Shown piece after piece: positions 38,474 through 47,024 of a stretch of 64,000 nucleotides of DNA. Position numbers and translations under genes: made by a program. Numbering within the stretch: the stretch's first letter is position 1; each line of letters begins with the position of its first letter. The stretch lies in NCBI GenBank assembly GCA_913062645.1, contig CAJXVW010000001.1, positions 434,001 through 498,000 of the forward strand, in the 5' to 3' direction. This DNA is from an uncultured Mycoplasmatota bacterium (GTDB lineage: Bacteria > Bacillota_I > Bacilli_A > Izemoplasmatales > Izemoplasmataceae). The notes under the pieces were generated by a model. It did no database searches and had not been told where the DNA came from. It saw nothing but the letters and a program-made list of their open reading frames with translations.

Positions 38474-40099
38474 ATGAAGAAGTTACTATTGGTATTAACC
38501 GTCGCAGTGATCGCGCTGGGCCTCACCGCCTGTAATGGCACCCCCGAGGAACAGTACGAAGGACTCGACACGGAAGTCAGTGGTGTCATCGACCTGATGC
38601 TCTGGAGTGGCTCCGGAACATATTGGGAAGACATCGGCAACCAGAATCTGACGACCGCAGATTTGTTGGCACAGAACGACGCCGCCGCGTATTATGTGGC
38701 GAAGGAGTTCAATCAGATTTACCCGAACGTCCAGATCAACGTCCTGGCCGTTGCGGGCGGACCCACCGACGGTGGCCGCATCTGGGCGCAGGAACTTGCG
38801 AACTACGAAGCGGAACACGGAGCCCATCCGGGCATCTGGGCAACCGTCGACCTGCCGGGTGACATCGAAAAAGGCATCGTCGCCGATCTGTCTCGTTTCG
38901 AAGACGATCCCCTGTATCAAGCCATGAACCCGTCGATCATGGAAATGATGAACTACTACGGATTCCAAGGCGGTCTCCCGCAGTACATCCTGCCGTGGGG
39001 CATCTACGTCAACAAGGAACTGGCCGAAACCCAGAACCTCGACGTGCCCGATCCCGATTGGGACATCGACGATTACACCGATTTCATCGCCAACAGCGAA
39101 GAAGACGTGTTCTATGGTTCGATGGACACCCCGCTGCGCATTTTGGAAACCGGCAGCAACACCGTCCACAAACAACTGTTTGAATACGACGGCACCGGCG
39201 ACTATGTTGATCTCAACAGCACCGAAGTCCGCGACCTCATTCCGTATCTGGAAGAGTGGAACGAACATTCACTGTGGGGCGGCAGCCCGAGCCAGGAATT
39301 CATGGACGCCGGCTGGTGGTGGAGCTACAAGTTCTTCCTCGAGAACAAGCTTCTGACCCTCGAAGGCGACCCGTGGATGATGGGCGACTGTGCGACTCCG
39401 ATCGATCCGGAAAACCCGTGGTGGGGCGCATGTAAATCGAGCGACTGGGACATCTATCCGCGTCCCGCGACCGATTACGTCGACAACACCGTCGGCATCG
39501 TCCTCGACCCGATGGCGGTCTACAACTACTGCCTCGACGATGGCGACATCGCCTGTACCGAAGAAGAAGAACTGCGCATCAAGATCGCTTACACCTTCGC
39601 ATCGTTCTGGATCGCCGATTCCCGCAGCTGGGAAGTCCGTGCCGCCGGTGAGTTCACCGACGAAGCCAACGGCGTCACCAGCTCGGCTCTGAACGACAGC
39701 TTCCCGGTCGTCACCGGTGATCTGTTCGACGAACAGATGGAAATCTGGTACACTCCGGAAAAACACCAGCGCTTCGCCGACCAAAGTCTGATGCCGGGCT
39801 TCCATGAAGTTCTCCGCATCTACGAAGAAGGTCAGTTCTGGGACATCAGCGACAAATCCTTCCCGTACTTCTACAACGTCGAAGGAACGCGTCGTGAAAA
39901 TCTCTACGAGTGGAAAAACTACTGGAACGCCGACATCAACGGCGGTGTAGAGAAGGGGGACGCCGACTTCGTCAACACGATCCTCGGTAACCTCGCGACC
40001 TGGAACGAAGACGCCAATGCACGCTTCGCCGAATCGTTCGAAGGCATGCAAGAAGGCTTGATCCGGTTCTACGGATACACCGAAGAAGACTTTCAATAA
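38474..40099 (+). CDS. ABC transporter sugar-binding lipoprotein (extracellular solute-binding protein)
   Basis: The 541-residue lipoprotein has lipobox LGLTAC (Cys about 17) and the look of family 1 carbohydrate-binding proteins: 'VAKEFNQIYPNVQINVLAV', 'GLPQYILPWGIYVNKEL', and a late 'AYTFASFWIADSRSWEVRA' helix region with many Trp and Tyr. It is longer than usual (420-450), as for proteins binding long oligosaccharides. GGAGG overlaps an in-frame ATG at 38462, so ATG 38474 is the start. A hairpin after the gene probably lets it be made in excess over the permeases. The ligand is inferred to be beta-glucan oligomers. Confidence 0.88.
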   Translation: MKKLLLVLTVAVIALGLTACNGTPEEQYEGLDTEVSGVIDLMLWSGSGTYWEDIGNQNLTTADLLAQNDAAAYYVAKEFNQIYPNVQINVLAVAGGPTDGGRIWAQELANYEAEHGAHPGIWATVDLPGDIEKGIVADLSRFEDDPLYQAMNPSIMEMMNYYGFQGGLPQYILPWGIYVNKELAETQNLDVPDPDWDIDDYTDFIANSEEDVFYGSMDTPLRILETGSNTVHKQLFEYDGTGDYVDLNSTEVRDLIPYLEEWNEHSLWGGSPSQEFMDAGWWWSYKFFLENKLLTLEGDPWMMGDCATPIDPENPWWGACKSSDWDIYPRPATDYVDNTVGIVLDPMAVYNYCLDDGDIACTEEEELRIKIAYTFASFWIADSRSWEVRAAGEFTDEANGVTSSALNDSFPVVTGDLFDEQMEIWYTPEKHQRFADQSLMPGFHEVLRIYEEGQFWDISDKSFPYFYNVEGTRRENLYEWKNYWNADINGGVEKGDADFVNTILGNLATWNEDANARFAESFEGMQEGLIRFYGYTEEDFQ

Positions 40100-40135
40100 T
40101 CACTAGCGCAACACCTTAGCAACGATTTTCCAATG

Positions 40136-40176
40136 GAAACGCCCCGAGGACGGGGTCTTCGGGGCCGTTTCTTTTT
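40136..40176 (+). terminator. Intra-operon hairpin (attenuating terminator) after the solute-binding protein gene
   Basis: GAAACG-CCCCGA pairs with TCGGGG-C-CGTTTC, with one bulged C, around a 12-base loop and five T after the stem. It lies 36 bases after the stop and just before the ribosome binding site of the next gene. Such partial terminators typically lower expression of downstream permease genes. Confidence 0.7.
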
Positions 40177-40195
40177 GGTACAAGGAGGAGATTCG

Positions 40196-43171
40196 ATGAA
40201 ACGACGATTGATTCAGGGCGGAATGACGGTGATCCTAGTGGCGATCATCGCGATGTTCATATTCCAACCGTTTCAAAACAGCGACCTCGAGGAATGGAGT
40301 GAAGATGTCACCATCAACGATTATCTTGTAGCCCTTGACATACTTCAAGACAGCCTCGACAATCCCCGCAACACCTATTATGATTTTCTGGAGGACGTGA
40401 CCATTGATTACAGCCTCCCATCCGCAGATGCCGAGCTCATCAGCGCCGAGAACACCGAGCGCTACGGATACACCGGAGCGAAGGTGGCCGACGTCTCGAC
40501 CGACATGAGCGCGACCTATCAGGTCGACATCGCCGAGGCCGGTTACTACAACATCAATCTCGACTACATCGTCGTCGGTCAGGTGCTGAACAACGTCACC
40601 GTCAGTGTCGCCATCAACGATGAGTTCCAGTTCGATGATGCCCGCACCGTCGATGTCGTGCTGTACTGGCGCGACCGCACCAAGGAATTCACCGTTGACA
40701 CGTATGGCGACGAATCGTTGCCGCAGCAGGAAAAAATCGAAGAATGGCGCCCCCTCGAACTGTACAACAACACGTACACGACGAACGAACCGCTGCTCTT
40801 CCATTTTGACGAGGGCATCAACACGATCACCATCGAGAATGTCTCCAGCGGCGGTCTGATGCTTGGTGACATGACCGTTGCTCCGCCGGAGTACATTCCG
40901 ACCTATGCGGAATACACGGCGATGCACAGTGGCGAAGCCGATCCGACATCGATCTACATCAATGCCATCGAGTACACGGAAAAGAACTCGAGTTACGTTC
41001 GATTGTTCTCTTTCGGTGACCCGAGTCTCGATCCGTACGACACGGTCTACAAGAAACTCAACGTCATCGATGGCAACGCCTGGTACAAAGCCGGGCAGGA
41101 AGTCACCTACGAAGTCGAAGTCGAGCAAAGCGGCATGTACGATCTGACGCTTCATTTCGCCAACTACAAGACCGACTTCGACGTGTTCCGATCGGTCAAG
41201 ATCAATGGCGAGGTACCCTATCAGGAGTTCCTCTCCTATGGCATCCCGCACACCCCGACCAACTGGGACAACCACACCTTGCAAGATGAGGAAGGCAATC
41301 CCTATCAGGTCTATCTGGAAGCCGGCACGCACACGATCACGTTCCGTGCCGAGAAAGCCGCACTCAGTCGTCACCTGCGCGACATTCAACTGTTGATCGA
41401 CCACATCAACCAGTTCGCGCTAGACATCATCAAGATCACCGGCAAAGACATCGACCGCGACCGGACGTGGGAACTGACCAAGTACCTGCCGGAAACGGAA
41501 ACCTATCTCCTCAGTTATTACGCCATCATCCGCCGGACGGTCGTCGATCTGTCGGTCTACTCCGACAAGGATGACTTGTCCACCACCCTCTCCAACCTCA
41601 AAAAGGCGGCCTTCGAATTCGAGAAGATGCTCGAAGACCCCGACGAACTGCCGCTCTATCTGAACAACCTGTACAGCGGAACCCAGAGCGTCACGTTGCT
41701 CTTGGGGAACACGCTGGACAACCTTAACAACCAACAGCTGTTCCTGAACGCCTTCTACGTCTCCAACAACGACGAGTTTAACCGTCCCACGGCGGGCATC
41801 TTCCGTCGTGTGCTGAGTTCGATGGACGGCTTCATCAACAGTTATTTCAGCGACAAGTTCCGCATTGAAAACAACGAAGACGCAATCGACGTATGGGTCA
41901 ACCGACCGATCACCTACGTCGACATCATGCAGAAGATGGCGGATGCCAACTTCACTGCCGAAAACGGGGTCGAGGTCAAGATCAGCGTCATGCCCGATCC
42001 CAACAAACTGATCCTCGCCAACAGTGCCGGCAACACGCCGGACGTCGCGCTCGGACTGCTCAGCTACATGCCGTTCGATCTGGCGATTCGCGGCGCTCTC
42101 CAGGACCTCAGCGAGTTCGATGACTTCTGGATGTACGCCAACAATTTCGCCCCCGGCGCGATGGTTCCCTACATCCTCGAAGACGGCGTCTACGCGATGC
42201 CTGAAACGCTCGAGTTCCACGCCCTCGTCTACCGCAAGGACGTCTTCAACGCGCTCAACCTCGACGTGCCCGATACCTGGGACGACGTCGTCGGCATCCT
42301 GCCGACGTTGCAACGCTACGACATGAACTTCTATTATCCGACGAGCGGCGGCACCTCGCTCAAATGGTTCTATCAGACCACGCCGCTGATTTTCCAAAAC
42401 GGCGGCACGCTCTATAGTCCCGACGGACTGTCGACGACGATCAACAGCGAGGAATCCTACGAGGGATTGAAACTGCTTGGTGAACTGTACACGACGTACA
42501 GCCTGCCGGAACAGGTGCCGCTCTTCTACAACTCGTTCCGGTACAACAAGTTGCCCGTCGGCATCATTGACTTCAACATCTACATGCAGCTCAAGAACGC
42601 CGCTCCCGAACTGGTCGGACAGTGGGAAATCGCCCCCTATCCCGGCATCTACAACGAGGAGACCGATACCGTCGAACGCTGGTTCGTCGGCAACGGCACC
42701 GGCGGTGTCATGTTCAAGGACAGCGACAACCAGGAAGCCGCATGGGACTTCATGAAGTGGTGGATGTCAACCGAAACCCAGACCGAATTCGCCTACACGT
42801 TGCAATCGACGTACGGACCGGAATTCCTCTGGCTGAGCGGCAACATCAACGCGGTCGAAAACACCCCGCTCGACAACGACGATTTGCAGATCATCCTCGA
42901 GCAGATCACGTGGCTCCGCGACGTTCCGCGCACCCCGGGTCAGTACATGCTCGAACGCGGTCTGTCGGACATCTGGAACACCGTCACCTTCGACGGCGTG
43001 CCGGTCCGGGTCGCCATCGACCGTCAAGTCATCATCATCAACCGTGAAATCACGCGCAAGATGACCGAATTCGGTTATCTTGACGCCGAAGGAAATATTC
43101 TCAGGCCATACACCATTCGCGATGTCGACTGGATTCGTGAACAGATGGCAGAAGGGGCGGGTGACAGTTAA
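40196..43171 (+). CDS. Large membrane-anchored solute-binding protein with N-terminal binding modules
   Basis: The 991-residue protein has an N-terminal membrane segment (about 11-24) without a lipobox cysteine, so it is anchored or cleaved. Two beta-sandwich modules resembling CBM6/35 follow (about 60-240: 'AEAGYYNINLDYIVV'; 250-400: 'VEQSGMYDLTLHFANYKTDFD'), each with the 'sugar-binding Ig' pattern. A helical linker (410-560) leads to a family 1 solute-binding domain (about 580-950) with 'VKISVMPDPNKLILANSAGNTPDVALG', 'PETLEFHALVYRKDVFNALNL', 'WKW'-like 'DFMKWWMS'. It precedes a permease pair with a 1-base overlap. A combined capture-and-transport protein is likely; its partner relation to the smaller binding protein is unknown. 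Confidence 0.8.
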   Translation: MKRRLIQGGMTVILVAIIAMFIFQPFQNSDLEEWSEDVTINDYLVALDILQDSLDNPRNTYYDFLEDVTIDYSLPSADAELISAENTERYGYTGAKVADVSTDMSATYQVDIAEAGYYNINLDYIVVGQVLNNVTVSVAINDEFQFDDARTVDVVLYWRDRTKEFTVDTYGDESLPQQEKIEEWRPLELYNNTYTTNEPLLFHFDEGINTITIENVSSGGLMLGDMTVAPPEYIPTYAEYTAMHSGEADPTSIYINAIEYTEKNSSYVRLFSFGDPSLDPYDTVYKKLNVIDGNAWYKAGQEVTYEVEVEQSGMYDLTLHFANYKTDFDVFRSVKINGEVPYQEFLSYGIPHTPTNWDNHTLQDEEGNPYQVYLEAGTHTITFRAEKAALSRHLRDIQLLIDHINQFALDIIKITGKDIDRDRTWELTKYLPETETYLLSYYAIIRRTVVDLSVYSDKDDLSTTLSNLKKAAFEFEKMLEDPDELPLYLNNLYSGTQSVTLLLGNTLDNLNNQQLFLNAFYVSNNDEFNRPTAGIFRRVLSSMDGFINSYFSDKFRIENNEDAIDVWVNRPITYVDIMQKMADANFTAENGVEVKISVMPDPNKLILANSAGNTPDVALGLLSYMPFDLAIRGALQDLSEFDDFWMYANNFAPGAMVPYILEDGVYAMPETLEFHALVYRKDVFNALNLDVPDTWDDVVGILPTLQRYDMNFYYPTSGGTSLKWFYQTTPLIFQNGGTLYSPDGLSTTINSEESYEGLKLLGELYTTYSLPEQVPLFYNSFRYNKLPVGIIDFNIYMQLKNAAPELVGQWEIAPYPGIYNEETDTVERWFVGNGTGGVMFKDSDNQEAAWDFMKWWMSTETQTEFAYTLQSTYGPEFLWLSGNINAVENTPLDNDDLQIILEQITWLRDVPRTPGQYMLERGLSDIWNTVTFDGVPVRVAIDRQVIIINREITRKMTEFGYLDAEGNILRPYTIRDVDWIREQMAEGAGDS

Positions 43172-44115
43172 TGCAGACCACCTTGAACAAGCAAAACGTC
43201 GGTGATTACGAACGAATTTCCAAACGACGCGACAAGATATCGACGTTCTTGCTGTTGCTTCCCTACGTCCTCCTGTTCTCGACGTTCATCATCATTCCGA
43301 TCCTCGTCTCCGGCGCGTTGTCGTTCTCGTACTTCAATCTGATCGAAGCACCGCGTCTGGCCGACTTGTTCGGATTCTACAACTACGTCATTCTCGTCAC
43401 GCAAGATGAAAACTTCCTGCGTTACGTCATTCCCAACACCATCAAGTATTCGTTCATCGTCGGTCCCGGCGGATACATCCTCAGCTTCATCATGGCTTGG
43501 ATGCTGTCGCAGATTCAAGCGACTCCGCGCAAATGGATCAGCCTGGCGATGTACACCCCCAGCATGGTCGGCGGCGTCTTCATCACCGTCGTCTGGCGCA
43601 CGATGTTCTCCGGTGACACATCGGGGTACATCAACGCCATCCTGCTGTCGAATGACATCATCGACGAAGCGATTCAGTTCCTCCAGGACCCGGCGTATCT
43701 GCTCAACATCATGATTCTGGTATCGCTTTGGAGCAGCATGGGCATCGGCTTCCTGGCCATGCTCGCGGGTCTGCTCAACGTCGACAAGACGCTGTATGAA
43801 GCGGCGCTCGTCGACGGCATCAAGAACCGCTTCCAGGAAATCATCTACATTACCATTCCGCAGATGAAACCGCAGATGCTGTTCGGGGCCGTCATGGCCA
43901 TCGTCGGCGCCTTCAACAGCGGTTACATCGGCGTCGCACTGTCGGGTCAGAACCCGACGCCGCAGTATTCCGGACAGTTGATCATCAACCACATGGAAGA
44001 CTTCGGTTTCATCCGATATGAAATGGGCTACGCAGCCGCCATCAGCGTCGTGCTGCTGCTCATCGTATTCATGTTCAGCCGCGTCGCGTACGCGCTGTTC
44101 GGGGACAAGGGGTGA
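43171..44115 (+). CDS. ABC sugar transporter permease (MalF type)
   Basis: The 314-residue protein has six predicted membrane helices and the EAA loop 'YEAALVDGIKNRFQEIIYITIPQMKP', which docks on the ATPase. Its ATG overlaps the stop of the large solute-binding protein gene by one base; the MalG-type partner follows after 6 bases. It is the first of two permease pairs in the locus. No ATPase gene is in the operon. Confidence 0.92.
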   Translation: MQTTLNKQNVGDYERISKRRDKISTFLLLLPYVLLFSTFIIIPILVSGALSFSYFNLIEAPRLADLFGFYNYVILVTQDENFLRYVIPNTIKYSFIVGPGGYILSFIMAWMLSQIQATPRKWISLAMYTPSMVGGVFITVVWRTMFSGDTSGYINAILLSNDIIDEAIQFLQDPAYLLNIMILVSLWSSMGIGFLAMLAGLLNVDKTLYEAALVDGIKNRFQEIIYITIPQMKPQMLFGAVMAIVGAFNSGYIGVALSGQNPTPQYSGQLIINHMEDFGFIRYEMGYAAAISVVLLLIVFMFSRVAYALFGDKG

Positions 44116-44121
44116 TCGCAG

Positions 44122-44994
44122 ATGGCAATCAAAGCAATGAATGTCAATCCCAAGCGATTTGACCGCAATCAACTGAAATTCTATTTGATCCTCGTACCCA
44201 TGGCCGTGTTCATGCTGCTGCCCGTCGTCTACATTTTCAGTCAATCGCTGAAACCGCTCGACGAGCTGTTCATGTTCCCGCCGCGCTTTTTGGTGCAGAA
44301 ACCGACGTTCAAGAACTTCACGGATCTGTTCCGCGCCGCATCGAGCACTGGTGTGCCGATGATGCGCTATCTTGTCAACTCGGTAATCGTCACCGTGATC
44401 GCCATCACCCTGACACTCCTGATCACGACGATGACCGCCTACGCGCTCAGCAAGAAGGAGTTCAAACTCAAGAAATTCCTGTTCAGCGTCAACCAGACGG
44501 CGCTCATGTTCGTCGCCATCGCCGTTGCGATTCCCCGTTATCTGATCATCGATACGATCGGGTTGAACGATACGTTCATCGTTCACATTCTACCTTATCT
44601 TGCGATGCCGGTCGGATTGTTCCTGGTCAAGCAGTTCATCGATCAGGTGCCGGACGAACTGGTCGAAGCGGCCAAAGTCGATGGGGCGGGTGACTGGCAC
44701 ATCATCATGAAAATCATCATTCCGCTCATCAAACCGGCGCTTGCGACGGTCGCGATCCTGACGTTCCAGATGATCTGGAACTCGACCGAAAGCTCCAACC
44801 TCTACATCATCACCGAGACCAAGAAAACATTCAGCTTCTACCTCACCACCCTGACGGCGAACCAAGCCGTCAGCATCGCCGGAGCGGGCATGGCAGCCGC
44901 CGCCGGTCTGATCATGTTCCTGCCGAACCTGATCATCTTCGTCATCATGCAATCCCGTGTCATGGACACGATGAGTCATTCGGGTATCAAATGA
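44122..44994 (+). CDS. ABC sugar transporter permease (MalG type)
   Basis: The 290-residue protein has six membrane helices and the EAA loop 'VEAAKVDGAGDWHIIMKIIIPLIKP'. It pairs with the preceding MalF-type protein. The C terminus (SRVMDTMSHSGIK) matches the usual end of CUT1 permeases ('Q...GVKG'). It overlaps the next gene (NHL-YIP1) by 4 bases (ATGA), which links that membrane protein to the transporter. Confidence 0.92.
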   Translation: MAIKAMNVNPKRFDRNQLKFYLILVPMAVFMLLPVVYIFSQSLKPLDELFMFPPRFLVQKPTFKNFTDLFRAASSTGVPMMRYLVNSVIVTVIAITLTLLITTMTAYALSKKEFKLKKFLFSVNQTALMFVAIAVAIPRYLIIDTIGLNDTFIVHILPYLAMPVGLFLVKQFIDQVPDELVEAAKVDGAGDWHIIMKIIIPLIKPALATVAILTFQMIWNSTESSNLYIITETKKTFSFYLTTLTANQAVSIAGAGMAAAAGLIMFLPNLIIFVIMQSRVMDTMSHSGIK

Positions 44995-47024
44995 TGAAAG
45001 AGTTCAAGATTCTCCTGTCTGCCATACTCGTTTTCTTGTTGTCGATTGTTTCACTTACACCCGTCGACGCTTCGAGCGCGACGACCTACACGGTGACACG
45101 GGACCGCAAAGGGTTCTTCGTCGTCACGCAGGATGCTTATCTGCCGGACCAGACGATTCTCAATCTCGGTCTGGATAGTCCGGAAGACCTTCATCTCGAC
45201 AAAGACGACTTGCTGTACATTGCCGACACCGGTAACCAGCGGATCGTCGTCTACGATCCGTCGATTGGCGAGGTTGTCCGGGAAATCACCTATGCGGAGT
45301 TTGTCTCACCACGCGGAATCTTCATCACCGAGGATGACGAACTCTACGTTGCCGATTCGGCTGCCGAAGCAATTTTCCGGTTCCAGCTCGACGGCACCTT
45401 CCTCGAGAAATTCACCAAACCCGACAGCGTCAGCCTGGAGGTCACCACGTTCAATCCGAAAAAGGTTGCCGTGGACAATCAGGACAACATGTACATTGTC
45501 GCCGAGGGTGTCTTCGATGGTATCATTCAAATGTCATCGAGCGGTGAGTTCCTTGGGTATTTCGCCACCAACAAAGTCGTGTTGACGCCGACCCAGCGGT
45601 TTCAGAACCTGATCTTCAGCGATCGCCAGCTCGAGCAGCTGTCGGACCGCAATCCGATCAGTTTCACCAACGTCTACGTCGACCAAAACGGCATCAAGTA
45701 TTCCACCTCGATCGGTGAGAACATCAGCAACGTGCAAAAACACAACACCAACGGTTCGAGCTCGATCGACACCAACTACAACGTGGATCTCGGTCTGATC
45801 GACGTCTACACCGATCAATACGGGATCATCTACGCCGCCAATGAAGCCGGTCTGATCATGATCTTCACGGCCGACGGTTCGTTCATCTTCGCGTTCGGTG
45901 CCGATGAAGCGAGTGAAGACGTATCGGGACTGTACAGCGAACTCAACTCGATCGCCATCGACTCGGACGGTCGGATCTGGACCCTGGACGGGAACAAGGC
46001 GTTCATCCAGAGCTATACGCCAACCGATTACTCGCAGGAAATCTACACCGCCCTGACGTATTATCAGGACGGCCAATACGCCGCCGCCGTCGAGTCCTGG
46101 GAAGAAGTGCTCAAGCTCAACCAGTTGAGCGTGCTGGCCCACAATGAGATCGGCCGCAACCTGTTCAGCCAGGGCGAATACGCCGAAAGCCTGACCCACT
46201 TCGAACTGTCCGGCAACCGCTGGATGTACTCCGAAGCATACTGGGAAGTCCGCAACGTCGCGATCCAGCAGAATCTGCCGTATGTGCTGATTGGCGTCAT
46301 CGTGTTCACCGTTGTGTGGATCGTCGTCAAACAGACGAACAAACACTATCAGTATCTCGCGACGCCAACTGCCAAGTTGAAGAAGGTGGCAGCGATCAAA
46401 CCGATCGATGACGTGCTCTATACGTTCAACTTCTTCAAACATCCGCTCGACAGTTTCTACTACGTCAAACGCAACAAACGAGGTAGTTACTTCGGCGCCA
46501 CGGTGTTGTTCCTGTTGTTCTTCGTGGTCTATCTCAACTACACGATGAACAAGGGCTTCATCTTCCAGTTCGTCGAAGCGGCGGACATGGACCTAGGCGC
46601 GATCATCATTGGCTTCTTCGCCTTGTTCGTGCTGTTCATCCTGTCCAACTATCTCGTCACGTCGATCAACGACGGGGAAGGAACGGTCGGTGAAATCTAC
46701 AAGGGTGTCATGTATTCCTTGATGCCGCTCACGATTGCTTACACGATCGTCTGGTTCCTCAGTTACTACGTGACCTTCAACGAGGTGATCATCTTGCAGA
46801 TCGTCGTCTGGGCCGGTCTCGGCGGAACTGGTACCCTGCTCTTCCTTGCCGTCCAGGAACTGCACAATTACACCATTCGTGAAACCATCAAGAGCTATCT
46901 GCTGACGATTCTGTTCATGCTGATCGCCGGCGTGCTCTTCGCATTCATTCAAATCATGGGAGACCAATTGATTCAATTCATCATCGGTCTCTTCGGGGAG
47001 GCGTTCCGCAGTGTTTTCAATTAA
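44991..47024 (+). CDS. NHL-repeat / TPR / YIP1-domain membrane protein of unknown function
   Basis: The 677-residue protein has a signal peptide, then NHL beta-propeller repeats outside the cell (about 45-345; for example LDKDDLLYIADTGNQRIVVYD and 'ITEDDELYVADSAAEAIFRF'), a short TPR-like helical stretch (350-415, 'LTYYQDGQYAAAVESWEEVL'), one membrane helix (about 428-446), and a C-terminal five-helix YIP1-like domain (500-670). Related gene neighbourhoods in Bacillota place YIP1 proteins beside sugar ABC permeases and DUF5696 genes, as here. Function is not known; a sensor or assembly factor for the transporter is plausible. Overlaps the next gene by 14 bases. Confidence 0.75.
   Translation: MMKEFKILLSAILVFLLSIVSLTPVDASSATTYTVTRDRKGFFVVTQDAYLPDQTILNLGLDSPEDLHLDKDDLLYIADTGNQRIVVYDPSIGEVVREITYAEFVSPRGIFITEDDELYVADSAAEAIFRFQLDGTFLEKFTKPDSVSLEVTTFNPKKVAVDNQDNMYIVAEGVFDGIIQMSSSGEFLGYFATNKVVLTPTQRFQNLIFSDRQLEQLSDRNPISFTNVYVDQNGIKYSTSIGENISNVQKHNTNGSSSIDTNYNVDLGLIDVYTDQYGIIYAANEAGLIMIFTADGSFIFAFGADEASEDVSGLYSELNSIAIDSDGRIWTLDGNKAFIQSYTPTDYSQEIYTALTYYQDGQYAAAVESWEEVLKLNQLSVLAHNEIGRNLFSQGEYAESLTHFELSGNRWMYSEAYWEVRNVAIQQNLPYVLIGVIVFTVVWIVVKQTNKHYQYLATPTAKLKKVAAIKPIDDVLYTFNFFKHPLDSFYYVKRNKRGSYFGATVLFLLFFVVYLNYTMNKGFIFQFVEAADMDLGAIIIGFFALFVLFILSNYLVTSINDGEGTVGEIYKGVMYSLMPLTIAYTIVWFLSYYVTFNEVIILQIVVWAGLGGTGTLLFLAVQELHNYTIRETIKSYLLTILFMLIAGVLFAFIQIMGDQLIQFIIGLFGEAFRSVFN

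Noticed and set aside
43168-44586. Minus-strand open frame opposite the permease genes
   Set aside because: Its Arg/Asp/His-rich translation is the typical reverse complement of membrane protein codons.
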